64,000 nt of DNA from Kosakonia pseudosacchari (GTDB lineage Bacteria; Pseudomonadota; Gammaproteobacteria; Enterobacterales; Enterobacteriaceae): the NCBI RefSeq assembly GCF_900184035.1, contig NZ_FXWP01000009.1:124001-188000 (forward strand), written 5' to 3'. Each line of letters starts with the position of its first letter. The first letter of the stretch is position 1. Below the pieces are notes generated by a model. It ran no database searches, was not told the DNA's origin, and saw nothing but the letters and a program-made list of their open reading frames with translations. The translations under genes were made by a program, and so were the position numbers. Below, piece after piece: positions 18,801-26,631 of the stretch.

Positions 18801-19746
18801 CCGTTCGCTGGCTGAACTGAAAGAGCGTCTGAAAGGCAAAGTGCAGGAAACCCTTTCGGCGGTGGCCGATGACGGTATTGAGCAGAGCGGTTTACATATC
18901 TGGAGTTTTGGTCAGCTTCCGGAAAGCTACGAGCAAAAACGCGGCAACTACAAGGTAAAAGCCTGGCCTGCGCTGGTTGATGAACGTGACAGTGTCGCGA
19001 TCAAGCTGTTCGATAACCCGCTGGAGCAGCAACAGGCGATGTGGCGCGGTATCCGCCGTTTGTTACTGCTAAACATTCCGTCGCCAATTAAATACCTGCA
19101 TGAAAAATTGCCGAACAAAGCGAAACTGGGTCTCTATTTCAACCCGTACGGCAAAGTGCTGGAGTTGATCGATGACTGCATCTCCTGCGGCGTGGATAAA
19201 CTTATCGACGAGGCAGGCGGCCCGGTGTGGAGCGAAGAGGGCTTCGCGGCGCTGCATGAGAAAGTGCGTGCGGAGCTGAACGAAACGGTAGTGGAGATCG
19301 CCAAACAGGTCGAACAGATCCTGACGGCGGTGTTCAATATCAACAAGCGACTGAAAGGGCGCGTTGATATGACCATGGCGCTTGGGCTGTCGGACATCAA
19401 AGCGCAGATGAACGGTCTGGTGTATCGCGGGTTTGTTACCGGCAACGGTTTCCGCCGCCTGGGCGACACGCTGCGTTACCTGCAAGCGATTGAGAAGCGG
19501 CTGGAGAAACTGGCTGTCGATCCGCACCGCGATCGCGCGCAGATGCTGAAAGTGGAGCAGGTACAGCAAGCGTGGCAGCAGTGGTTAAATAAGCTGCCGC
19601 CGGCACGCCGGGAAGATGAGGATGTTAAAGCGATCCGCTGGATGATCGAAGAGCTGCGCGTCAGCTACTTTGCGCAGCAGCTGGGTACACCGTATCCCAT
19701 CTCCGATAAGCGCATTTTGCAGGCGATGGAGCAGATTAGCGCCTGA
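15844..19746 (+). CDS. hrpA: ATP-dependent RNA helicase HrpA
   Basis: A 1300-residue DEAH-box helicase, equal in length to E. coli HrpA. Walker A GETGSGKTT is at 100-108, DEAH at about 197-200, SAT near 229, and motif VI QRKGRCGRV near 395. Helicase-associated and C-terminal HrpA domains follow. It rescues stalled and collided ribosomes in E. coli and was earlier linked to processing of a fimbrial mRNA. The start at 15844 is chosen by homology; the frame extends to 15742 without conservation. Adjacent REP-like repeats follow the stop. Confidence 0.97.
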   Translation: MTEQQKLTITDLSAQLSTLMLRDQQRFARRLHGSKKVKNPESQQALLRTLAQEISDAARKVAQREAARPTIDYPDNLPVSQKKQAILEAIRDNQVVIVAGETGSGKTTQLPKICMELGRGIKGLIGHTQPRRLAARTVANRIAEELKTEPGGCIGYKVRFSDHVSDNTMVKLMTDGILLAEIQQDRLLMQYDTIIIDEAHERSLNIDFLLGYLRELLPRRPDLKIIITSATIDPQRFSRHFNNAPIIEVSGRTYPVEVRYRPIVEEADDTERDQLQAIFDAVDELGRESAGDILIFMSGEREIRDTADALSKRDLRHTEILPLYARLSNSEQNRVFQPHSGRRIVLATNVAETSLTVPGIKYVIDPGTARISRYSYRTKVQRLPIEPVSQASANQRKGRCGRVSEGICIRLYSEDDFLSRPEFTDPEILRTNLASVILQMTALGLGDIAAFPFVEAPDKRNIQDGVRLLEELGAITTDEQQTAYKLTPLGRQLSQLPVDPRLARMVLEAQKHGCVREAMIITSALSIQDPRERPLDKKQASDEKHQRFHDKESDFLAFVNLWNYLGEQQKALSSNQFRRQCRVDYLNYLRVREWQDIYTQLRQVVKELGIPVNSEPAEYREIHIALLTGLLSHIGMKDADKQEFTGARNARFAIFPGSGLFKKPPKWTMVAELVETSRLWGRIAARIDPEWVEPVAQHLIKRSYSEPHWERAQGAVMATEKVTVYGLPIVAARKVNYSQIDPMLCRELFIRHALVEGDWQTRHAFFRDNLKLRAEVEELEHKSRRRDILVDDETLFEFYDQRISHEVISARHFDSWWKKASRETPDLLNFEKSMLIKEGAEGVSKLDYPNFWHQGNLKLRLSYQFEPGADADGVTVHIPLPLLNQVEESGFEWQIPGLRRELVIALIKSLPKPTRRNFVPAPNYAEAFLGRVTPLELPLLDALERELRRMTGVTVDRDDWHWDQVPDHLKISFRVVDDKNKKLLEGRSLAELKERLKGKVQETLSAVADDGIEQSGLHIWSFGQLPESYEQKRGNYKVKAWPALVDERDSVAIKLFDNPLEQQQAMWRGIRRLLLLNIPSPIKYLHEKLPNKAKLGLYFNPYGKVLELIDDCISCGVDKLIDEAGGPVWSEEGFAALHEKVRAELNETVVEIAKQVEQILTAVFNINKRLKGRVDMTMALGLSDIKAQMNGLVYRGFVTGNGFRRLGDTLRYLQAIEKRLEKLAVDPHRDRAQMLKVEQVQQAWQQWLNKLPPARREDEDVKAIRWMIEELRVSYFAQQLGTPYPISDKRILQAMEQISA

Positions 19747-19755
19747 TGAGCGCTG

Positions 19756-19838
19756 CTTGCCCGGTGATGCGACGCTTACCGGGCAAACACTATCACTGCA
19801 ATTCCTTGCCGGATAAGCGAGTTTGCCATCCGGCAAGA
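19756..19838. repeat. Pair of REP-like palindromes
   Basis: Two imperfect palindromes lie between convergent hrpA and the O-methyltransferase. The first has TTGCCCGGT... ACCGGGCAA (19756-19785); the second has CTTGCCGGATAAGCG ... CATCCGGCAAG (19805-19837). The GCCGGAT/ATCCGGC core with an AAGCG side is the enterobacterial REP/BIME signature, which can stabilise mRNA 3' ends. Confidence 0.8.
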
Positions 19839-19854
19839 ACCTGCACCAGCGACC

Positions 19855-20514
19855 TTACGCATTCACCCACGCCAGCGTAAAGCCATCCCAGCCTTTAACG
19901 CCGACCGTTTGCACGGCGGTGGCCGTCAGGCGCGGATCGGCACCTGTCATCTCAATAAATTTCCGCACACCCTGCACGCTGGCATCGGTGGTCGTCGGGT
20001 TCGTCACTTCACCCTCGCGCACCACATTATCGCCAATAATCAGTGTGCCAGGCCGGGCATAGTGCATTGCCCATTTCAGGTAGTTCGGGTTATTGGGTTT
20101 GTCGGCATCGATAAAAATCAGATCGAAGGGCGGGCGGTCGCCCAGGTTTTCCAGCGTCTGCAGCGCCGGGCCTTCGGCGACGGTGACCTGATGCGCCACC
20201 CCGGCAAATTGCAGATTTTCACGCGCTATCGCCGCGTGTAGCGGATCGGCTTCCAGCGTCAGCAGTTCGCCGCCGGTGGGCAGCTCGCGCGCCATCCACA
20301 CCGTGCTGTAACCACCGAGCGTACCGATTTCAAGAATGCGCTTCGCCCGCACCATGCGCACAAACAGCGCTAGTAATTGACCCTGAGCGGGCGAAACATC
20401 TATGGCCGGAAGCCCCGCGCGCTGGTTATTTGCCAGCACCTGCGTCAGGATTTCATCTTCCGGAATCAGCTGTTTTACTAAGTATTCGTCAACCGCGGAC
20501 CACTTCTGCTGCAT
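19855..20514 (-). CDS. SAM-dependent O-methyltransferase
   Basis: A 219-residue class I methyltransferase of the catechol/caffeoyl-CoA O-methyltransferase type (methyltransf_3). SAM motif EIGTLGGYSTVW is at residue 61, acidic loop LLTLEADPLH near 85, and metal/substrate motif FIDADKPNN near 134 with IIGDNVVREG near 159; the Asp and Asn residues match metal ligands of the family. CAGGAGTAATGCT precedes the ATG. It starts 27 bp after the outer-membrane efflux gene and is likely last in that operon, which suggests methylation of an aromatic or phenolic compound handled by the pump. The true substrate is unknown. Confidence 0.88.
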   Translation of the reverse strand: MQQKWSAVDEYLVKQLIPEDEILTQVLANNQRAGLPAIDVSPAQGQLLALFVRMVRAKRILEIGTLGGYSTVWMARELPTGGELLTLEADPLHAAIARENLQFAGVAHQVTVAEGPALQTLENLGDRPPFDLIFIDADKPNNPNYLKWAMHYARPGTLIIGDNVVREGEVTNPTTTDASVQGVRKFIEMTGADPRLTATAVQTVGVKGWDGFTLAWVNA

Positions 20515-20540
20515 AGCATTACTCCTGGTTTATCAGAAAC

Positions 20541-21917
20541 TTAATCCAGCCCGTACCAGCCACCTCCCAGTGCGCGATAGAGATCCACCTGCGCCAGTAA
20601 CAGATTGTTTTTGACCTGTACCGCGCTGAGCTGAGCGGAAAACAGCGTGCGCTGGGCGTCCAGCACGTCCAGATAAGAGGAATAACCGTTGTGATAACGG
20701 TTTTGCGCAATGCGTAACGTCTCCTGCGCCACATCGACTTGCCCGGCCAGTTCGGCGAGCTGCTCGCTCAGACGTGTGATGGCATCGAGGCTATCGTTCA
20801 CCTCTTTGAACGCGTTGCGCACGGTTTTTTCATAGGTGTAAAGCGCCTGATTACGCTGCGACATGGAGACATCGACCTGCGCATTCAGTGCCTGACGGTT
20901 GAGCAACGGGGCGAGAATGCTGCCGCCAATGTTCCATAACCGCAGCGGATTATCCAGCAAGCCGGGCAGCGTATCGTCCTGCATGCTGCCGGTTGCCGTC
21001 AGGTTAATCGACGGCAGTAATTTCGCCTGTGATGCGGCGAGTGTCGCATCGGCGGCAACCAGCTGGCGCTGCGCCTGGACAATGTCCGGCCGCCGGTTAA
21101 GCAAACTCGACGGTAACTGCGAGGGCACTTTCAGCGGCGTTAACGTTGCAAATTCACCACGATTAACCGCGCCCGGATTATTACCCAGCAGCACACTCAA
21201 CGCATTTTCCTGCTGGCTTATCTGATGTTGCAGCACCGGGATCTGCGCGCGCGTGCTGCGCAACTCGGAATCGGACTGCATCAACTCCAGTCGTGAAGTA
21301 TAGCCGGTCTCATACTGGCGACGGGCAAGTTTGAGTGCATCTTCCCGCGCTGCCAGCGTGGATTGCGTGACCTGTAACTGTGCATCCAGCGACAGCAGCG
21401 TGAGATAACCGGAAGCGACATTCGTCGCCACCGTCAAATCGGCCGCCGCCGCTGCGGCTTTCTGCGCCTCCAGCGAGGCGTCCGCCGCGCGAGACGCGCT
21501 GCGGCTGGCGCCCCAGATATCGACGTTATAACTGGCTGTCAGATTGCCCTTGTACAAGGTGCTGTAAATGGGTAAACCCGTCGCGGCCGATTGGGAACGT
21601 GCGCGGGTGCCGGAAATCCCCGCGTCCAGCTCCGGGAACAGGGCGCTGTCGGCGGCGTAAACCCGCGCCTGATATTCATTGACTCTTTCGCGGGCAATCA
21701 GCACGTCGCTGTTGTGACGTAGCGCCTGATCAACATAGCGGTTTAACTGGCTGTCGTGAAAGTTGCGCCACCAGACGCTATCCGTTTTGCTGGCCGGACC
21801 CGCCTCGCTGCGCCAGGCCGCCGGGATCTGCAGCGACGGTTGGGCTTGCCGGACATCGGCGGACTGGCAGCCGGCGAGAAGAAGACTCACGGTGATAACC
21901 GCAGGGCGCAGCCTCAT
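20541..21917 (-). CDS. TolC/NodT-type outer-membrane efflux lipoprotein
   Basis: A 458-residue outer-membrane factor with lipobox LLAGC (Cys17) and two OEP repeats; NSDVLIARERVNEYQARV opens the first and VRNAFKEVNDSLDA falls in the second. The RRPDIVQAQRQLVAADA block is diagnostic of the NodT/OprM lipoprotein group. It forms the outer-membrane channel for the adjacent pump. The start codon overlaps the HlyD-like adaptor stop (ATGA), and GGGAGGCGGAGCA lies before it. Closest families are those paired with EmrAB-like pumps in Gram-negative bacteria. The substrate is not predictable. Confidence 0.92.
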   Translation of the reverse strand: MRLRPAVITVSLLLAGCQSADVRQAQPSLQIPAAWRSEAGPASKTDSVWWRNFHDSQLNRYVDQALRHNSDVLIARERVNEYQARVYAADSALFPELDAGISGTRARSQSAATGLPIYSTLYKGNLTASYNVDIWGASRSASRAADASLEAQKAAAAAADLTVATNVASGYLTLLSLDAQLQVTQSTLAAREDALKLARRQYETGYTSRLELMQSDSELRSTRAQIPVLQHQISQQENALSVLLGNNPGAVNRGEFATLTPLKVPSQLPSSLLNRRPDIVQAQRQLVAADATLAASQAKLLPSINLTATGSMQDDTLPGLLDNPLRLWNIGGSILAPLLNRQALNAQVDVSMSQRNQALYTYEKTVRNAFKEVNDSLDAITRLSEQLAELAGQVDVAQETLRIAQNRYHNGYSSYLDVLDAQRTLFSAQLSAVQVKNNLLLAQVDLYRALGGGWYGLD

Positions 21918-22996
21918 TGCTCCGCCTCCCGCGTATCAATATGTACCTGCACCGACATTCCGGGCCGCAGCCTTGCCAGCTCATCGGGTTTCGCCTCCAC
22001 CTGGATGCGCACCGGAATGCGCTGGGCGATTTTGACAAAGTTACCGGTGGCATTATCCGGGCTGATGGCGCTAAATTCCACGCCAGTGGCTGGTGAGATA
22101 CTCTCCACGCGCCCGTGGTAGCTGCGCCCGTCGAGTGCATCGACGGTAAAGCGCACTGGCTGTCCAACCACCACGTTTGCCAGTTGCGTCTCTTTCAGGT
22201 TGGCGATCACCCAACGTTGCGATGGCACCAGCGAGGTCAGGTGCGTTCCGGCGGTGACATACGCGCCAAGGCGTACGCTGATTTGCCCCAGTTGCCCGTC
22301 GCGAGGGGCGACGATACGCGTGTTTTGCAGATCAATTTGTGCCAGTTCAAGCGCGGCTTTGGCATTTTCCACATCCGCCTGTAACGACCCGCGATTAACG
22401 ATGGTGGTTTGCAGATCCTGGCGTGACATCTCAAGCGTCGCTTGCGCCTGGGCAATACTGGCGGTGTTTTGCGCGGCGGTGGCAAGTGCGGCGTCGCGTT
22501 CACGAATGGAGAGCGAGCCGTCTGCGGTCAGCGCTTTAACGCGTTTTAAATCCGCCTGGGATTTCAGATCCTGCGCTTTCGCGCTGGCGAGCGCGGCTTC
22601 ATTGCGGGCAATGACGGCCTGCGCGCTTTTTCGCTGCTGGAGGTTGTTATCCAGCGCTGCCAGCTTCATCGCCAGTGTGGCTTTCGCCTGATCGACGCGC
22701 TGTCGGTAGATTCGGTCATCGATCTGCATAATCAGATCGCCTTTTTTCACGACCGCGAAATCCTGTACCGGCACGTCAGTGATATAGCCATTCACCTGTG
22801 GGCTGATAAATGTTGTCTGCCCGCGCACATAGGCGTTATCGGTAAACTGGGTATGGCGCGTAAACGGCGGCAACTGCCAGGCGTAAAGGATCACCAGTAC
22901 GCCCACCAGGCCAATCGCGGCGGCGGAAAAAAGAGAAACCACGCGTAAATTGCTGCGGGTATTGGCCCGCTCTTTGGCGGCATCCTGCTGGCTCAT
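21914..22996 (-). CDS. HlyD/EmrA-type membrane fusion protein
   Basis: A 360-residue periplasmic adaptor. An N-terminal TM (about 22-43, LFSAAAIGLVGVLVILYAW) is followed by a biotinyl-lipoyl half (VNGYITDVPVQDFAVVKKGD), a long alpha-helical coiled-coil hairpin (about residues 95-200) and the second lipoyl half (IVAPRDGQLGQ), then a beta-barrel (VRFTVDALDGRSYHG). It links the MFS pump to the outer-membrane channel. The ATG at 22996 with GGAGTGTCT upstream is preferred over GTG at 23002. It starts 13-19 bp after the pump gene stop. Confidence 0.93.
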   Translation of the reverse strand: MSQQDAAKERANTRSNLRVVSLFSAAAIGLVGVLVILYAWQLPPFTRHTQFTDNAYVRGQTTFISPQVNGYITDVPVQDFAVVKKGDLIMQIDDRIYRQRVDQAKATLAMKLAALDNNLQQRKSAQAVIARNEAALASAKAQDLKSQADLKRVKALTADGSLSIRERDAALATAAQNTASIAQAQATLEMSRQDLQTTIVNRGSLQADVENAKAALELAQIDLQNTRIVAPRDGQLGQISVRLGAYVTAGTHLTSLVPSQRWVIANLKETQLANVVVGQPVRFTVDALDGRSYHGRVESISPATGVEFSAISPDNATGNFVKIAQRIPVRIQVEAKPDELARLRPGMSVQVHIDTREAEQ

Positions 22997-23015
22997 AGAC
23001 ACTCCAGTAACATTA

Positions 23016-24668
23016 TTATTTGCTCCCAGTGGCCCGCTTCAACACAAGGCGGGCAGTAATGCGCAGGCGCAACAAGCGCCATAAAATCCAAATCAGCGTG
23101 GCGGCGGCAATGCTGGCCGTCAGCAGATAAGTATCGTTGTAAGCCAGAATAGTGGCTTCCAGCGTCGACACCGTTTGCAGCTGCGTTGCCGCTTGCGTAC
23201 TGAGCAGCGCACTGTCGCCAATCATGCTTTGATACATCTGGCTGTAATACTGCAAACGCTCATTAACCAGCGGGTTTAAGGTGGTGAGCTGGTCCGCCAG
23301 CAGGCTGGAGTGGTATTTCTCCCGCCAGGTCTGAAACGTGCCAAGAATAGCTGAGCCGAGCAGCCCGCCAATATTCTGGCTCATGCCAAACAGCACCGAG
23401 AAACCGACCAGGTTGCGCGGCTCCGCCACCACGCCGCCAATTCCCGCCAGCATCGCCGGTGCGATAAAAAACGCACTGGCAAAACCGAGTAAAAACTGGC
23501 TTAACATCAATTGGTTGGGCCGCGTCAAACTGGTGGACTGGCTATCAAGCAGTGAGGCAATAATCATCAGTGCCAGCGAGGCGACTATCGGCCATGCCAG
23601 CCGCTGGGGTTTAATCGTCAGACAACTGGCGGTAATACCGCAGACAATGCCCGCCAGGATCGACCATGCCAGGCTGGTCATTTGCTCGTTTTGCAGGCCG
23701 ACATATTGCAGCCAGCCAAACACCCCGGTGTTCTGCTCGGCGAGCACAATGCGGATCAGCAACATAATCAGCCCAAGACGCACAATGCTGCCACTGGAGA
23801 GCCAGCGGGTGTTGAGCAACGGGTTACTGCGGTTGTGTTCAAAGGCGATAGCCGAGACGATCAGCACCACGGCGCCTGCCAGCGACCAGCCGATCCACGG
23901 CGCTTCGAACCACCAGTCCAGCCGACCCAGCGACAGCACCGCGCACAGCAGCGCCATACCTGGCGCGAGCAGAAAGAAGGTGATGAAATCCTTCTTTTCA
24001 AAGACTTTTTTGCGATCGCCCGGCGGCAATTTTAAGGCGATCACGCAGCCAAGCGAGAGCAGCGCCAGCCCCAGCTCAAACAGATACAGGCCGCGCCACT
24101 CATCCAGTTGCAGCAGTTCGGTAGAAAAAAGGCGGGCAATGGGAATGGCCAGCGTCGAACCGGTAATACCAATGGTCAGCGCTTTTAAGCGATGTTTCGC
24201 CGGCCAGGCCTGGATTTGATAATAAATACCGAGCGAACTGAGTGCCGCCGCCACCATGCCGTGCGCGGCGCGGACAAACAGGGCAGAACTGAGATCGTTG
24301 ATAAACAGATGGAAGAAGGTCACCAGTACATACAGCACCAGAAACCCTTCGGTAAACGCACGCAGACCATATTGCTGGCGAAACTTTACCAACAGCAGAT
24401 TAATCGACACATTGGTCATCACATACACAGCGGGCAGCCAGGCGATTTCCGTCGACCAGGCGGCAAACGTGCCTTGCAGATTTTGCAGATTCGCTGTCAC
24501 CATCGCGTTGCCGAGTGCGCCAGTCATGCAAACTAGCAGGCCAACGACACCATAGGCGATACGGCGCGGGGTACTGTGATAGGGGGTGGAAGGCGAACCC
24601 AGCAGCATCGGTTTTTCATGCGGCTGCCATTCGCGTGGGCTATAGGGGTCGCTTTTCGGCAAACGCAT
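23016..24668 (-). CDS. MFS multidrug transporter, DHA2 family
   Basis: A 550-residue inner-membrane proton antiporter with about 14 predicted TM helices, first in the tripartite efflux operon. The N-terminus is cytosolic and charged (SDPYSPREWQPHEKP); early helices contain VGLLVCMTGALGNAMV and the DHA2-typical WSTEIAWLPAVYVMTN. Motif A is less clear than in EmrB. GGAAAATGTA precedes the ATG. Organisation pump-adaptor-channel resembles EmrAB-TolC but with its own dedicated channel. The divergent spacer (24669-24910) holds a SlyA-like palindrome. Likely substrates (dyes, phenolics, antibiotics) are conjecture. Confidence 0.9.
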   Translation of the reverse strand: MRLPKSDPYSPREWQPHEKPMLLGSPSTPYHSTPRRIAYGVVGLLVCMTGALGNAMVTANLQNLQGTFAAWSTEIAWLPAVYVMTNVSINLLLVKFRQQYGLRAFTEGFLVLYVLVTFFHLFINDLSSALFVRAAHGMVAAALSSLGIYYQIQAWPAKHRLKALTIGITGSTLAIPIARLFSTELLQLDEWRGLYLFELGLALLSLGCVIALKLPPGDRKKVFEKKDFITFFLLAPGMALLCAVLSLGRLDWWFEAPWIGWSLAGAVVLIVSAIAFEHNRSNPLLNTRWLSSGSIVRLGLIMLLIRIVLAEQNTGVFGWLQYVGLQNEQMTSLAWSILAGIVCGITASCLTIKPQRLAWPIVASLALMIIASLLDSQSTSLTRPNQLMLSQFLLGFASAFFIAPAMLAGIGGVVAEPRNLVGFSVLFGMSQNIGGLLGSAILGTFQTWREKYHSSLLADQLTTLNPLVNERLQYYSQMYQSMIGDSALLSTQAATQLQTVSTLEATILAYNDTYLLTASIAAATLIWILWRLLRLRITARLVLKRATGSK

Positions 24669-24783
24669 TACATTTTCCTGACCGGGGCTAATGGTGATTG
24701 TTCGCGACGGTATGTTGTGCGCGCATGAAGATGTCGGGAACAGCAGTTATCCATATAAAAACAAAGGTTGTTAATGTAAATGG

Positions 24784-24795
24784 TTAGCGGGCTAA
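24784..24795. promoter_or_regulatory. SlyA/MarR-like operator
   Basis: TTAGCGGGCTAA sits in a larger palindrome GTTAGC-GG-GCTAAC (24783-24796) between the efflux operon and the acetyltransferase gene. The published Salmonella SlyA consensus is TTAGCAAGCTAA; only the two central bases differ. It lies about 115 bp from each start codon, a normal place for divergent control. A second palindrome, GTGAC-AAT-GTCAC (24897-24909), lies just before the acetyltransferase start. Confidence 0.6.
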
Positions 24796-24910
24796 CGATT
24801 CTACTTGTGCCGTCAAAGGCAATGCAAGCGCATAAGAAAAATATAGGTTACTGAAGTTAAGTGATCTGCTTTATTGATAAAAATAACCAACTAAAGGTGA
24901 CAATGTCACA

Positions 24911-25360
24911 ATGTGTGCGATAACCATCACGCTTACCCCGGCAACCGATCCTGCGTGCCTGCAACTTCAGGACGCGCTTTCTGATTACCTGCAACAGCTA
25001 ACAGGCAGCAGCGGCAGAGCGTCGTTTGCTGCTTCAACCTTAGGTGAGCGGGGCTTCTTTTTGCTGGCACGCGAAAACGCGCAGGCGGTGGGCTGTGTCG
25101 CGGTGCGTGAATTGTCCGCCGGGATCGGCGAGATCAAACGCATGTATGCATGCCCCGGCACGCGCGGCATAGGCGCTCAGTTGCTCTGCGCGCTGGAACA
25201 ACATGCACGGGAGCGGGGTTTTCAGGCGCTGTGGCTGGAGACGCGCAAAATCAATCAGCGTGCTGTTGATTTCTATCAGCGCAACGGCTTCAAGATTCGT
25301 GAAAACTACGGCACCTATATAGGCAGGCCGGAAGCGGTATGTTTCGAGAAAGCGTTGTGA
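24911..25360 (+). CDS. GNAT-family N-acetyltransferase
   Basis: A 149-residue GNAT protein. Acetyl-CoA motif A is RMYACPGTRGIGAQLL (Q/RxxGxG/A form, around residue 80), followed by ALWLETRKINQRAVDFYQRNGF, a classic motif B with the NxxAxxxYxxxGF ending. Such proteins acetylate small amines, amino acids or antibiotics; the substrate is unknown. AAAGGTGA upstream gives the ribosome-binding site, with 10 bases to the ATG; an out-of-frame ATG at 24903 opens only a short frame. It is divergent from the efflux operon and may share its operator. Confidence 0.88.
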   Translation: MCAITITLTPATDPACLQLQDALSDYLQQLTGSSGRASFAASTLGERGFFLLARENAQAVGCVAVRELSAGIGEIKRMYACPGTRGIGAQLLCALEQHARERGFQALWLETRKINQRAVDFYQRNGFKIRENYGTYIGRPEAVCFEKAL

Positions 25361-25630
25361 CCTGCATGTGGTCAGGATGCGCAGTTTCGTTGGGGCTGCG
25401 ACAATGAATGTGCGGCACATAAAACGTGTGCCGTTTTTGCCCACTCAATGCCACAGGCGCTGTTTTCAGTGAGTGCAGATACCGCGGCGACCTGTACAGC
25501 GCGGGTGATTGCGCGTATTTCAAAAAAAGTTACAGAAACATACCTGAACCGCTGTGAACAGGATTCGGAGTGATCCCCTGTTTTGCGGGCGCTGACGCGG
25601 TAGGCTGTAAGTTAAAGCGAAGGAGGTTCT

Positions 25631-26431
25631 ATGCTGATGACGACTTTTCCCACCGTAGCGGAGCGCACGCTGGCGGCGGCAAATACGCTGGGTGCATGGC
25701 TGGCGCAAAATGATTTTGTCGGTAAACCCACGCCTGTGCGGGCTGATGTGGTCATTCTTGCGGGTAATGCTGTCATTCCAACCATTGATGCCGCCTGCGC
25801 GCTGGCGGCGGCACAGCAAACCCCGCTTCTGATAAGCGGAGGCGTCGGGCACTCCACCACGTTTCTTTATTCGGCTATCGCCCGGCATCCACGCTATAAC
25901 GTGGTGCGTACCACCGGGCGCGGCGAAGCCGCGATTCTGGCCGATATTGCGCGCCAGTTCTGGCAGATAGAGGCGAAACAGATCCTTATTGAGGACAAAT
26001 CCACCAACTGCGGCGAGAACGCCAGATTCAGCATTGATATGCTGATGTCGCAGGGAGTAAAACCGAAAACCGTGATGGTGGTGCAGGATCCCACCATGCA
26101 GCGCCGTACGATGGCGACGTTTGCCCGCATCAGCCAGCAGTGCCACGACGCGCCCCACTGGCTGAGCTGGCCCGGCTTTACGCCACAGTTAGCGAATACG
26201 GCTGAGGGGCTAGCCTTCCAGCCGCAGCAGCGCGGTTTATGGTCGGTTGAGCGTTATTTGTCATTGCTGCTGGGGGAAGTGCCGCGCCTGCGCGATGATG
26301 CTAATGGTTACGGGCCAAACGGCCGTGATTTTATTGTTCACGTTGATTTCCCACAGGAAGTCGAAGCCGCATGGCAGGTTTTGAGGGCTGATTCCACCCT
26401 TACTGCTGCGCTCGGTAGCCGCGCATTGTAA
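25631..26431 (+). CDS. ydcF: DUF218 protein YdcF
   Basis: A 266-residue DUF218 (ElyC/SanA/YdcF) protein, the same length as E. coli YdcF and in the same place before aldA. Rossmann-like features: [28 protein letters not shown] near residue 68, and [14 protein letters not shown] near 115, the conserved motif of the family. E. coli YdcF is reported to bind S-adenosylmethionine; no enzymatic role is settled. No membrane anchor is present, unlike SanA. AAGGAGG precedes the ATG by four bases. The 270 bp between the GNAT gene and ydcF contain no convincing gene. Confidence 0.93.
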   Translation: MLMTTFPTVAERTLAAANTLGAWLAQNDFVGKPTPVRADVVILAGNAVIPTIDAACALAAAQQTPLLISGGVGHSTTFLYSAIARHPRYNVVRTTGRGEAAILADIARQFWQIEAKQILIEDKSTNCGENARFSIDMLMSQGVKPKTVMVVQDPTMQRRTMATFARISQQCHDAPHWLSWPGFTPQLANTAEGLAFQPQQRGLWSVERYLSLLLGEVPRLRDDANGYGPNGRDFIVHVDFPQEVEAAWQVLRADSTLTAALGSRAL

Positions 26432-26437
26432 TCTCAG

Positions 26438-26471
26438 TGCCCGTTTGCGCAGACATTGCCGCAAACGGGCA
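26438..26471 (+). terminator. Hairpin after ydcF
   Basis: TGCCCGTTTGCG (26438-26449) pairs perfectly with CGCAAACGGGCA (26460-26471), 7 bp after the ydcF stop, and is followed by TTTCC. It is probably a terminator, though the T-tract is short. Confidence 0.7.
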
Positions 26472-26631
26472 TTTCCACCGCTGAACCTGTCATTGTTTTG
26501 TTGCTTTTTTGCTCCTCTTTTATGCGTTCTCTCACAAAAGCTGCCCGTGTCGATGGGAAAAATGCCGCGCACCGATAGATTTTTAACAATGAATTCACTT
26601 GTTAAAAACAATGTTATTACAGGAGCGAGAC

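Noticed and set aside
19756-19838. CRISPR-like repeats beyond hrpA
   Set aside because: Only two palindromic units with REP cores are present, without regular spacers or cas genes.
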